Part shown: piece by piece, positions 19,777-26,959 of the stretch | Layout of the letters: every line of letters begins with the position of its first letter | Numbering within the stretch: position 1 is the stretch's first letter | Source of the DNA: a virus | DNA length: 27,613 nucleotides | Direction: 5' to 3' (one strand) | IMG/VR virus record: IMGVR_UViG_3300017746_000109 | Location: 1 to 27,613 of that record | Notes under the pieces: generated by a model | What the model saw: the letters and a program-made list of their open reading frames with translations, nothing else | Databases searched by the model: none | What the model was told of the DNA's origin: nothing | Program-made: the position numbers and the translations under genes

Positions 19777-20088
19777 TTATCTGCCTCCGTTTTTAAGTGC
19801 TTTGTAATTTTCGTAATTCTCTTCCCATTGCACACATAAACGTTTAATCAATTTGTATTGAATTTCGTTTACAATGTCGTGAGCAACTGGATCGGTATCA
19901 TCTTCTTGAATTTCGTATTTATCCATAAGATTCCATACGTGTTGTAAAAGATCAGGAGCGAGATCATCGAAGAAACAATTACTAAACCATTCTTCAAACC
20001 ATTCGTACGATGCGTGATCTTTTATCACTTCGTCAGCAAGTTCGTCAGTAATACGTTCAACAGTTTTGTCTTGTACATATTTTTTCAT
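19777..20088 (-). CDS. 103-aa acidic helical protein of unknown function
   Basis: Starts at ATG 20088, six bases after GGAG; the ATG at 20094 abuts that site. The protein is acidic (about 24 Asp/Glu against 12 Lys/Arg) and helical, with many Trp (SYEWFEEWFSNCFFDD, then HVWNLMDKYEIQEDD). No family is recognised. It has its own promoter (copy B) and is followed directly by the 109-aa gene. Confidence 0.7.
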   Translation of the reverse strand: MKKYVQDKTVERITDELADEVIKDHASYEWFEEWFSNCFFDDLAPDLLQHVWNLMDKYEIQEDDTDPVAHDIVNEIQYKLIKRLCVQWEENYENYKALKNGGR

Positions 20089-20109
20089 TAACATCTCCGT
20101 TGGTTGTTA

Positions 20110-20144
20110 GTTGTCCATAAAGTGTTAAAATTAGCGTTTGTAAA
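20110..20144 (-). promoter_or_regulatory. leftward promoter, copy B
   Basis: On the minus strand: TTTACA (5 of 6 to the sigma70 -35 box), 16-base spacer containing ACGC, CTTTAT, then GGACAAC. It precedes the 103-aa gene. Confidence 0.78.
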
Positions 20145-20149
20145 TAAAC

Positions 20150-20174
20150 GAAAAAAAACCTCTCCGAAGAGAGG
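20150..20174 (-). terminator. leftward intrinsic terminator
   Basis: On the minus strand CCTCTC-TTCG-GAGAGG is followed by eight T. It ends the unit carrying the 181-aa gene, just in front of promoter copy B. Confidence 0.92.
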
Positions 20175-20181
20175 TCTTTAT

Positions 20182-20727
20182 TTAATAAGCAAAGTCGCGT
20201 CGATATACTTCGATGTTACCTGCGTCGTGATATGCTTTCATTTTTATTTTATGTATTTCGGTATCAAGTTGTTGAATTTGCTTTCGTCTATGTGCTGTTA
20301 TTCCAAATTGTATTTCGTCATCAAGTTGTGACAATGCACGAGTATCTTCGGAAACATATACATCAAAACTAGTACCAAATTCATGTCGTAACGATTGATC
20401 TTGGTTCCAATGAACGACACCATTTTTACTGATTAACGGTTTACGTTTACCAATATAATATTCTGGATTTACATTAAGTTTTATACAATCATTGTACGTT
20501 AAATACTCATTTGTACTTTTACGAGGACCACGAGCCATTATTCGTATTTTGTAAAGTTTATCATAATCTTTTGATATTTTTTTACGAGCACGACAATGAT
20601 GACGCGTATCTTTATTATGAGTTTTTATTTGTGTTTTTAATGCAATTAAGTTTTCATCGTCTTTAGATTTTACTGTAAATCTATAATCAGATGTTCGTGT
20701 ACCGTCTTTTGAAAGTTTGTATTGCAT
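20182..20727 (-). CDS. 181-aa basic protein of unknown function
   Basis: ATG 20727 has GGAG six bases upstream. The protein is rich in Lys, Arg and His (ARKKISKDYDKLYKIRIMARGPRK), with a middle section STNEYLTYNDCIKLNVNPEYYIGKRK and a C-terminal helix. The segments NEYLTYNDCIKL and EYYIGKRKPLI look like a small DNA-reading module, as in phage homing or AP2-type proteins, but no firm family is claimed. It forms a single-gene transcription unit between promoter copy C and a terminator. Confidence 0.68.
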   Translation of the reverse strand: MQYKLSKDGTRTSDYRFTVKSKDDENLIALKTQIKTHNKDTRHHCRARKKISKDYDKLYKIRIMARGPRKSTNEYLTYNDCIKLNVNPEYYIGKRKPLISKNGVVHWNQDQSLRHEFGTSFDVYVSEDTRALSQLDDEIQFGITAHRRKQIQQLDTEIHKIKMKAYHDAGNIEVYRRDFAY

Positions 20728-20750
20728 TCAATTCTCCGTAGTTAGTTGTT

Positions 20751-20785
20751 GTTGTCCATTAGGTACTGAAAAATGCGTATGAAAT
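20751..20785 (-). promoter_or_regulatory. leftward promoter, copy C
   Basis: On the minus strand: ATTTCA, 16-base spacer with ACGC, CCTAAT, then GGACAAC. It precedes the 181-aa gene. Confidence 0.75.
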
Positions 20786-20791
20786 TATTCG

Positions 20792-20818
20792 AAAAAAAAA
20801 GAGCGAAATTAATCGCTC
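20792..20818 (-). terminator. leftward intrinsic terminator
   Basis: On the minus strand GAGCGA-TTAATT-TCGCTC is followed by nine T. It ends the membrane-protein unit in front of promoter copy C. Confidence 0.9.
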
Positions 20819-20824
20819 TCATTT

Positions 20825-21046
20825 TTATCTTCGTCTTTTACGAATATTATTTATTTTTTTAGTGTCACCGAATATAGCAAAACCACACGCAATAATAAGC
20901 ATGCTAACAAGTGACATCGGTAATACTAATGCATAAAATTCAAAATCTGTTGTGATTACATCGACAAATGCAAAACTAAAACAAAATAAACATACGCCGA
21001 CTATAACCATAAATGTTCCGTACACATATCCAAAAATATCGTCCAT
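20825..21046 (-). CDS. 73-aa two-pass membrane protein
   Basis: Starts at ATG 21046; the ATG at 21058 contains the GGAG ribosome site, which is placed correctly for 21046. Two hydrophobic helices are visible: YGTFMVIVGVCLFCFSFAFV and FYALVLPMSLVSMLIIACGF. A basic tail follows (KKINNIRKRRR), which would lie in the cytoplasm. It has its own promoter (copy D) and terminator. A role at the host membrane, such as superinfection exclusion, is possible; the sequence does not decide. Confidence 0.72.
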   Translation of the reverse strand: MDDIFGYVYGTFMVIVGVCLFCFSFAFVDVITTDFEFYALVLPMSLVSMLIIACGFAIFGDTKKINNIRKRRR

Positions 21047-21071
21047 TAATAACTCCATAAGTTAAATAGTT

Positions 21072-21106
21072 GTTGTCCATAAAGTCTTGAAATTTGCGTA
21101 TGAAAA
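21072..21106 (-). promoter_or_regulatory. leftward promoter, copy D
   Basis: On the minus strand: TTTTCA, 16-base spacer with ACGC, CTTTAT, then GGACAAC. It precedes the two-pass membrane protein gene. Confidence 0.75.
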
Positions 21107-21108
21107 TG

Positions 21109-21132
21109 AAAAAAAAGAACGCTTACGCGCTC
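21109..21132 (-). terminator. leftward intrinsic terminator overlapping a stop codon
   Basis: On the minus strand GAGCGC-GTAA-GCGTTC (one G-U pair) is followed by eight T. The loop contains the TAA stop of the HEMTH-motif gene, so coding region and terminator overlap. Confidence 0.87.
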
Positions 21133-21629
21133 TTCTTCTTTTTAGATTTTTTAGTCGATGAAACTACATTCCACACTTGATCAATATACTTTTCTTGATT
21201 TGCTCGTGCTTCAATTTCCCACGGTAAATTTAAATATGCATCGTGATCTTTATTATTATCAACGACTTTATATTCTTTATTTTCAAATACTGAAATCTTA
21301 GCATTTTTGTGAGATAACTTTTTAGTTTCGAATTGTTGTGCATGAGTCATTTCATGTATAATAGTCGACACAATATCTTTTAGATTATATCGTCTAATAT
21401 CAATTGAAATTGTATTTTTCGCACTAATACAAACACCTAAAGTATTTTTCTTACGAATATTATTTATTAACATAGAATAATTTTTAACATTTAATAATTT
21501 TTTACATTCATCGAATGCAATCATTAATTTATCAATGTTTGCTCTGAAATATTCTCGTAATTCTTTTTCGTCTGAAGCAACAGAACCAGTTACGAATACG
21601 TCATTTCTTATTTCAAATGTTTTTGGCAT
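21123..21629 (-). CDS. zincin-type metallopeptidase-like protein (HEMTH)
   Basis: Starts at ATG 21629; the TTG at 21644 overlaps the GGAG site. The 168-residue protein has a helix with the zinc-binding motif HExxH: IIHEMTHAQQF, H92, E93, H96. A later PWEIEARANQE, E138 or E140, is a good candidate third ligand, as in phage and IrrE-like gluzincins. The N-terminal part is mixed alpha/beta and the C-terminus is a run of Lys. The predicted activity is peptide hydrolysis, possibly on a host protein. It heads the leftward cluster behind two tandem promoters, so it may be the first and most strongly expressed of these genes. The substrate is unknown. Confidence 0.75.
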   Translation of the reverse strand: MPKTFEIRNDVFVTGSVASDEKELREYFRANIDKLMIAFDECKKLLNVKNYSMLINNIRKKNTLGVCISAKNTISIDIRRYNLKDIVSTIIHEMTHAQQFETKKLSHKNAKISVFENKEYKVVDNNKDHDAYLNLPWEIEARANQEKYIDQVWNVVSSTKKSKKKKSA

Positions 21630-21651
21630 AGTAAAATTCTCCAATTTAATT

Positions 21652-21686
21652 GTTGTCCATTAAATATAAAAATATGCGTATGAAAT
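21652..21686 (-). promoter_or_regulatory. leftward promoter, copy E
   Basis: On the minus strand: ATTTCA, 16-base spacer with ACGC, TTTAAT, then GGACAAC, about 15 bases before the ribosome site of the metallopeptidase-like gene. Confidence 0.77.
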
Positions 21687-21696
21687 TCTTATATTC

Positions 21697-21724
21697 ATTA
21701 TATGTTGAAATGTGCGTATGAAAT
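21697..21724 (-). promoter_or_regulatory. leftward promoter, upstream tandem copy E'
   Basis: On the minus strand: ATTTCA, 16-base spacer with ACGC, and a perfect TATAAT. It lacks the GGACAAC that follows the other copies. It lies 38 bases upstream of copy E, giving the first leftward gene two promoters. Confidence 0.75.
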
Positions 21725-21728
21725 CGCA

Positions 21729-21796
21729 AATGTCTAATGTGAATGTCAATGTGTCGAATTTTGAAAAAAATAAAATCTCACATAAATAAAATTCGA
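21729..21796. repeat. AATGT direct repeats and 9-bp inverted repeat in AT-rich control region
   Basis: AATGT occurs at 21729, 21736, 21742 and 21748 (6-7 base spacing). It is followed by a perfect inverted repeat, TCGAATTTT (21754-21762) and AAAATTCGA (21788-21796). The 385 bases between the divergent genes (21630-22014) are very AT-rich and hold no gene. Apart from leftward promoters E and E' I find no clear promoter for the rightward tail genes. The region may be a regulatory hub or replication origin. Confidence 0.5.
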
Positions 21797-22014
21797 TTTT
21801 AATTAACGTATATATTTATAATTAGATACTTCATCTAACAACAGTTTACATATTATTACTATAAAATATTCAACAAAATCAATGACTTATAACCTTACTT
21901 TTCGTGTTGTTTACCTTCACTTTTAGCAAATAGTTATTACGTTTTAAATTTTTCGGGAATTGTTGTTGTTTGACCTACGACACAAATTTGTCCCACAAAA
22001 AAATAGGAGCTCCT

Positions 22015-22839
22015 ATGGCACTAGAAACTGCTACATATATCAATAGCTTAGTTGCTACAAACCCGACTAGTTCAGATAACGTCTCACAAGGAGATGATCA
22101 CCTACGTCTAATTAAAAGCACAATAAAAGCTACCTTTCCAAACATTACTGGAGCTGTAACAGCCACACAAGATCAGTTAAACACAGACCCTAGCTCACTT
22201 TTAGACAGCGCTGCTGCAACAAGAGTAGCTGCTACTACTACAGGTGCAACAGTTACCGGTACTCTTGTAGTATCCTCAGATATTAACATTACTGGCAACA
22301 TTACTCTAGGTGGCTCAGGATTGACCCTAGGGACACATACTGCAGGTAACTATGTAGAAGACATCACAGGTGGAACAGGTGTCACAGTGAGTGGTGGTGG
22401 AGCAGAGGGAGCAACTCCTACAATTGCTATAGGTCAACCAGTAGGAACTACAGATAATGTAACATTTGGTGTAACTAACGCAAGTGAAGTACGCTCAACA
22501 GGTAACGTTACTGCTTACTATTCAGATATGAGATTAAAGACATCTGTGCAACCAATTACAAACGCCCTTTCTAAAGTAAATGCATTATCAGGTTTTACAT
22601 TTAGACCTAATGATATTGCTATAAATATGGGATATGAAGATAAAGAAGAAGTTGGAGTATCTGCTCAAGAAGTAGAAGCTGTATTACCTCAGATAATAGC
22701 GCCTGCTCCAATAGATGAAAATTACAAAACTGTACATTATGAAAAACTAGTACCTTTGCTTATTGAAGCAATTAAAGAATTAAAATCAGAATTTGATACT
22801 CATAAGAAAGGTTGTACTTGTCATGGCTCTACAGACTAG
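22015..22839 (+). CDS. tail fibre/spike protein with C-terminal S74 intramolecular chaperone
   Basis: Starts at ATG 22015 with GGAG five bases upstream; an in-frame TTG at 21970 has no site. The N-terminus, ALETATYINSLVATNPTSSDNVSQGDDHLRLIK, is a common phage tail-fibre opening. A Thr/Gly-rich beta region follows. The C-terminal ~105 residues are the peptidase S74 chaperone: YYSDMRLKTSVQPI, with the Ser-Asp cleavage site at S170 and K175 as the catalytic dyad, then VGVSAQEVEAVLPQI and VHYEKLVPLLIEAIKELK. The domain helps trimer assembly and then cuts itself off. The protein ends with two Cys (CTC). The gene overlaps the next by 17 bases. Confidence 0.9.
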   Translation: MALETATYINSLVATNPTSSDNVSQGDDHLRLIKSTIKATFPNITGAVTATQDQLNTDPSSLLDSAAATRVAATTTGATVTGTLVVSSDINITGNITLGGSGLTLGTHTAGNYVEDITGGTGVTVSGGGAEGATPTIAIGQPVGTTDNVTFGVTNASEVRSTGNVTAYYSDMRLKTSVQPITNALSKVNALSGFTFRPNDIAINMGYEDKEEVGVSAQEVEAVLPQIIAPAPIDENYKTVHYEKLVPLLIEAIKELKSEFDTHKKGCTCHGSTD

Positions 22840-23443
22840 CGGTGCCATTTCGATGGATAATATTAGAACTGAGTTTGGAGACACAGGTTCTATAGCATTA
22901 TCGGAATGTTATAAAGGAGGTAGTATTATACCTGCATCTTTGTCAGCTACTGCTACTGCAGGTTCTACATCAGCATCAACTAATAACTCAGGTCGTAGCA
23001 TTGATACTGGGTTAACATTTAATAGTGGTAGATTATTTGGTTATTCTAGGTGGTCAGATAATGGTGCAGCCAATATTCAATCATGGTCTTTTACAGTTAA
23101 CAAAACTGGTACTTATCATTATTATTTTGGGTATTATTATGGTGGTTCAGGTAATGCAAATACAGCTACAATTGTTATAAAGAAAAATGGTGTAAACACA
23201 CTTAATCGAGGGTTAAGCTCTAACGACAGTACAGCAACTTATACTGGTAGTTGTGCAGCTAATGCAGGTGATACAATTTCAGGTTCATTTACTGGAACAT
23301 CTAACGGTTGGTCATCTAATACATTTTATATTGGTGGTAATAACTACAGTACTAGAACAATAACTGTTGGAGCTAATGCAAACGTTCCTGCATCAGGAGC
23401 TATTAACCTTAATAACTTTTACGGCGCAACTAATTCAATATAA
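22823..23443 (+). CDS. tail-associated structural protein
   Basis: From ATG 22823, inside the end of the S74 fibre gene, the 206-residue protein begins ALQTSGAISMDNIRTEFGDTGSIALSECY, an opening of a kind seen in phage tail and virion-associated proteins. The rest is Ser/Thr/Asn/Gly-rich and beta-like (WSFTVNKTGTYHYYFGYYYGG ...), with a fibronectin/Ig-like look, and ends INLNNFYGATNSI. The ribosome site is weak (AAGG about 11 bases away), which fits coupling to the upstream gene. Exact role unknown. Confidence 0.72.
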   Translation: MALQTSGAISMDNIRTEFGDTGSIALSECYKGGSIIPASLSATATAGSTSASTNNSGRSIDTGLTFNSGRLFGYSRWSDNGAANIQSWSFTVNKTGTYHYYFGYYYGGSGNANTATIVIKKNGVNTLNRGLSSNDSTATYTGSCAANAGDTISGSFTGTSNGWSSNTFYIGGNNYSTRTITVGANANVPASGAINLNNFYGATNSI

Positions 23444-23454
23444 GAGGTTTTATT

Positions 23455-25122
23455 ATGGCTACTTTACCTGTAAGAAATTTAGGTAGTTCAGGTCTTATTA
23501 CAGATATGGACGCCCAAGATATACCTATGAGTGCCTTTTCAGATTGTCGTAATGTTGTGTTTGATCAAGGTAGTGTCAAAAGATCTCCTGGCTTTAAACG
23601 TATATATGAACTTCCAGTAAGTGAAGCTGTTCCATGGTCTTCTGTTTCAGGTGATTATGATAGCTATGCATACACTTGGTACGGAGGTTTAGCTACAGAC
23701 AATGCTGATCAAACAAGGCATATAGCTTCTTATTATTCACCTACAAATGGTGCAGTTCTTATTGGCTGTAATACTGATGGTAGTGTTTATGATTATGTTA
23801 ATGGTGAGTTTGAAGATGTTAGTCCAGCTAATAGTACTACTTCTTCTGATTTAGTAGGGTGGACACACAATCAAATCTCAGGTTTGTCAGTGGTTAATCG
23901 GTATGGTTATAGTCCATACATTAGAGATATTATTTCAGATGCTAACTATTCAAAAATGACTGTTGGTGATTGGCCTACTACTGATTATGCAGTTTCAATG
24001 AGAACATTTAAAGATTTTATTATTGCACTTAATGTTTATGAAACTAATACACAAAAACATACTATGGTTAAATGGACAGATCCTATTGGCTATAGAGCAA
24101 GTAAATCAACTGGTGTTATATGGACATCTACATCAAGTAATAGTGCAGGTTCAAATATACTTGGGCAAGCTAAAACTCCAATTGAAGATGGCTTAGCATT
24201 AGGAAACGTATTTATAATATACACACAAACTGAAGCTGTTTTAATGGAATACACTGCTTCTACGTTAGTGTTTAACTTTAGAGAGTTATTTAATGACGAT
24301 GGTGTTATTAATTTAAACTGTGTTTCTGAGGTTGGTGGTCAACATTACGTTTTTGGTTTTAATAACATTTATATGCATAATGGTAATGCTAAACAAAACT
24401 TAGCTACTAATGCTGTAAGAGATAGAATTTATAATGAGCTTGATAGAAGTAAATCAAGTAAATTTTTTGTTCACTACGATAACTCATTACAACTAATTTA
24501 TTTTTGTTATGTATCTAGTGAATCTGATATTGGTTTTCCTAATAGTACATATTGTAATAAAGCTGCAGTTTATAACATGATTAATAAAACTTGGTCATTT
24601 ATAGATTTACCAAATGTTGTTGGTGCTGCTTCTTTAAATATTAGTACAAATTTAGGTTTGTCTTCAGAAACTACTGAAATGGCAGTTATGGTTGGTGCTA
24701 GACAAACAGCAATTAATCATACCGGAAGTAGAGCATATGCATTAGATATGTTAGAAAATGGTCAATTAAGTGCAACTCAAGAATTAGAAACTATAAAGCC
24801 TGCATTTGTAGAGCGATATGGTTTAGATTTAGATGAAACACAGGCACCATTACGATCTGCTAAACATTTAAAAACTATTACACCTATAATAACAATGCCT
24901 AATACATCAGGTTCGTTGTCTATTAAAACTGGTTTTAGTGAATATTCTACTACTGCACCTCCAACTTATGCTGAAACTACTACTTACACGCCTTCGTCAA
25001 TGTATAAACTTGACTCAAGGGCAAATGGTAGACTTTTAGCTTACAAAGTTGAAGAAACTGCAGGTGATGCATTTAATTTTTCAGGTGCAGATTTTGATAT
25101 TACATTAACAAGCAGGAGATAA
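23455..25122 (+). CDS. large tail protein, candidate tail tubular/nozzle protein
   Basis: The 555-residue protein opens with ATLPVRNLGSSGLITDMDAQDIPMSAFSDCRNVVFDQGSVKRSPGF. This 'N-x-x-F-x-x-G-x-x-x-R-x-x-G' layout is seen at the N-termini of podovirus tail tubular or stabilisation proteins. The remainder is beta-rich with many aromatic residues and resembles a propeller-type nozzle. No enzymatic motif. Its position between fibre genes and internal-protein genes fits a tail-tube component such as T7 gp12. A DNA-stabilisation protein of P22 type is an alternative. AGAGG before the ATG supports the start. Confidence 0.62.
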   Translation: MATLPVRNLGSSGLITDMDAQDIPMSAFSDCRNVVFDQGSVKRSPGFKRIYELPVSEAVPWSSVSGDYDSYAYTWYGGLATDNADQTRHIASYYSPTNGAVLIGCNTDGSVYDYVNGEFEDVSPANSTTSSDLVGWTHNQISGLSVVNRYGYSPYIRDIISDANYSKMTVGDWPTTDYAVSMRTFKDFIIALNVYETNTQKHTMVKWTDPIGYRASKSTGVIWTSTSSNSAGSNILGQAKTPIEDGLALGNVFIIYTQTEAVLMEYTASTLVFNFRELFNDDGVINLNCVSEVGGQHYVFGFNNIYMHNGNAKQNLATNAVRDRIYNELDRSKSSKFFVHYDNSLQLIYFCYVSSESDIGFPNSTYCNKAAVYNMINKTWSFIDLPNVVGAASLNISTNLGLSSETTEMAVMVGARQTAINHTGSRAYALDMLENGQLSATQELETIKPAFVERYGLDLDETQAPLRSAKHLKTITPIITMPNTSGSLSIKTGFSEYSTTAPPTYAETTTYTPSSMYKLDSRANGRLLAYKVEETAGDAFNFSGADFDITLTSRR

Positions 25123-25123
25123 T

Positions 25124-25357
25124 ATGGCTTTTGGCGTTAAAAGTGGTCATAAACGATCTGTAAAACAAGGCGCAGGATTAACAAAAAAAGGTGTTGCAAA
25201 ATACCGCAAAGAAAATCCAGGCAGCAAGTTAAAAACTGCAGTTACCTCTAAAAATCCATCAAAAAAAGATCAATCAAGACGTAAAAGTTTTTGTGCACGG
25301 TCAAAAGGGTGGACTGGTGAAAGAGGTAAAGCTGCAAGGAAAAGATGGAGATGTTAA
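25124..25357 (+). CDS. small basic protein, DUF6321-like
   Basis: The 77-residue, strongly basic protein contains GAGLTKKGVAKYRKENPGSKLKTAVT and RRKSFCARSKGW, the two conserved blocks I associate with the DUF6321 family of small phage proteins. GGAG lies seven bases upstream and the ATG is one base after the previous stop. It may bind DNA in the virion or during packaging; the family role is not established. Confidence 0.72.
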   Translation: MAFGVKSGHKRSVKQGAGLTKKGVAKYRKENPGSKLKTAVTSKNPSKKDQSRRKSFCARSKGWTGERGKAARKRWRC

Positions 25358-25358
25358 T

Positions 25359-25532
25359 ATGTCTTACTCAATACTTAATGAGCAATACAAACTACAAAAC
25401 CCTCCTCCAAACGATCCTGAGCAATTAGTTTCTTATTTATATGAAGAATTAAAAAAGCTATCTGCAGCTCAGGAAAGATTACAACAAATAATAACAGAAA
25501 TCGACACTAGACTTACTGCAGGAAGTTTGTAA
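25359..25532 (+). CDS. 57-aa helical protein of unknown function
   Basis: Starts at ATG 25359, with GGAG nine bases upstream and one base after the previous stop; a further upstream in-frame ATG (25293) lies in the basic-protein gene. The sequence NPPPNDPEQLVSYLYEELKKLSAAQERLQQIITEIDTRL predicts a single long coiled-coil helix. A small virion or assembly protein is likely from context. Confidence 0.68.
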   Translation: MSYSILNEQYKLQNPPPNDPEQLVSYLYEELKKLSAAQERLQQIITEIDTRLTAGSL

Positions 25533-25822
25533 TGCACAGTTTAAGAGTGCCTGTAGTAAGGCGATGGTGTTATGTCATCTCGTTAGAGCATGTTCAACCA
25601 GATTTAACACTAATACATTGTGAAATCAAAACGAAATGGTCAAAACAAGTTGATATAGAATTAAAAGATGGTTGGTATTTATTAAAGTTATGCCACAAAG
25701 GTCCGATCCATGCAATGCACGATCCTAGCGACAAAAAACACGAAAAATTTTTAAAAAAGTTTGGTTTTAAATTTAAAGCAACGCTTGAAGATCAAATGGA
25801 AATATGGATATGGGAGAAATAA
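25532..25822 (+). CDS. 96-aa protein of unknown function, weakly GNAT-like end
   Basis: Coupled to the previous gene by TAATG. The sequence has beta-strands (WCYVISLEHVQPDLTLIHCEI, GWYLLKLCHKG), then a helix and final strand, KKHEKFLKKFGFKFKATLEDQMEIWIWEK. The 'flkkFGFkf ... W' ending recalls acetyltransferase-fold phage proteins found near internal-protein genes, such as T7 gp13-type proteins. The resemblance is weak, and I give no function. Confidence 0.65.
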   Translation: MHSLRVPVVRRWCYVISLEHVQPDLTLIHCEIKTKWSKQVDIELKDGWYLLKLCHKGPIHAMHDPSDKKHEKFLKKFGFKFKATLEDQMEIWIWEK

Positions 25823-25825
25823 AAA

Positions 25826-26959
25826 ATGGGTAGCTTATTTAGTGGTCCAAAAACCACCACAACTAGAAATGATCCAAATGCTGATGCTGCATTTGGCATG
25901 GCTAAACCACTATTAGATTATGCATCTAATCAAGGTTTAACTTTTGGTAAAAATGCAATTAATGCTGGTGTATATGATGGACCAACTTTTGCAGGTTTTA
26001 CTGATTACCAAGACAAAGCTCAATTAGGTGCAGGCAATTACGCAGATACTGCTTCTAGTAATGCTAATGCAGTAAATGCAGCTTCTTTGAATAATTTAGC
26101 TAATACCGGAGACTTTGGTAAAGGCTTTGCAAATATGTTTTCAATGACCCAAAATCCATTTGGTGCATTTAACATGGGAAATCAATTAGCTAATAGCGAT
26201 ATGGCTAATAATATGATTAATGCATCTACAAGAGATATTGGTAGAAATTTATATGAAAATGCTCTTCCTAATGCAAATAGAGGATATGCAGCAACAGGTA
26301 ATATGAACTCAAACCGAGCAGGTATGCAAGATGCTATGCTTATGAGAGGTGCCGAAGATAGAGCTGCAGACGTATCAGCAGATATTAGAAACTCAATGTT
26401 TAACCAAGGTGTAAACCAATATAATACCAACTTTGGTCAAGGTATGAGTGCTTTAGGTGGTATGTCTAATGCTTTCAATAATAGTATTGCAAATCTTGGT
26501 ACAGGTATGAACATGGACTCTCAAGGTATCAACATGCTTAATAAGTTTGGTACTTTAGGCCAAATGAATAATCAAGGTCAAATGGACGCAGATCAAAAGG
26601 CATTTTATGACCAATTTAATGTTCCAATGAACCAACTTCAGCAAATGATGTCACTTGCTTCAGGTAATCAAGGTTATGGTGGAAGTACATCAGGTACATC
26701 ACAAGAAAACCCATCAACAATGCAAAATATAGGTAATATTATTGGTATTGCTTCAATGTTTTGTTGGGTTGCTAGAGAAGTATATGGACCTGAAAATCCT
26801 AAGTGGCTTGAGTTTAGAGAATATATGGTTGAAAGAGCGCCTTGGTGGTTAAATAAACTTTACTGGAAATTTGGTCAAAGGTTCGCAGCTTTTATTAGTA
26901 ATAAACCAATAACTAAAAAGTTTCTTGAAAAAATCATGGATAAATTGGTGGAGGCGTAA
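25826..26959 (+). CDS. internal virion / DNA-ejection protein candidate
   Basis: The 377-residue protein is rich in Asn, Met, Ala, Gly and Gln over its first ~300 residues (for example NALPNANRGYAATGNMNSNR), a composition common in podovirus ejection and internal core proteins. The C-terminal 60 residues form a distinct module: CWVAREVYGPENPKWLEFREYM followed by APWWLNKLYWKFGQRFAAFI. This Trp-rich motif is found at the ends of various phage structural proteins. The position after the tail tubular candidate and before another Gln/Asn-rich protein fits. The exact role is unproven. Confidence 0.65.
   Translation: MGSLFSGPKTTTTRNDPNADAAFGMAKPLLDYASNQGLTFGKNAINAGVYDGPTFAGFTDYQDKAQLGAGNYADTASSNANAVNAASLNNLANTGDFGKGFANMFSMTQNPFGAFNMGNQLANSDMANNMINASTRDIGRNLYENALPNANRGYAATGNMNSNRAGMQDAMLMRGAEDRAADVSADIRNSMFNQGVNQYNTNFGQGMSALGGMSNAFNNSIANLGTGMNMDSQGINMLNKFGTLGQMNNQGQMDADQKAFYDQFNVPMNQLQQMMSLASGNQGYGGSTSGTSQENPSTMQNIGNIIGIASMFCWVAREVYGPENPKWLEFREYMVERAPWWLNKLYWKFGQRFAAFISNKPITKKFLEKIMDKLVEA

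Noticed and set aside
19379-21660. Mini-ORFs ATG-GAC-AAC-(AAC)n-TAA in the leaders of four leftward genes (a leader-peptide idea)
   Set aside because: The AT of this ATG is the end of the -10 box, so the codon lies upstream of the expected transcript start. The fifth copy (D) does not stop early. The conservation is better explained as promoter and initial transcribed sequence.
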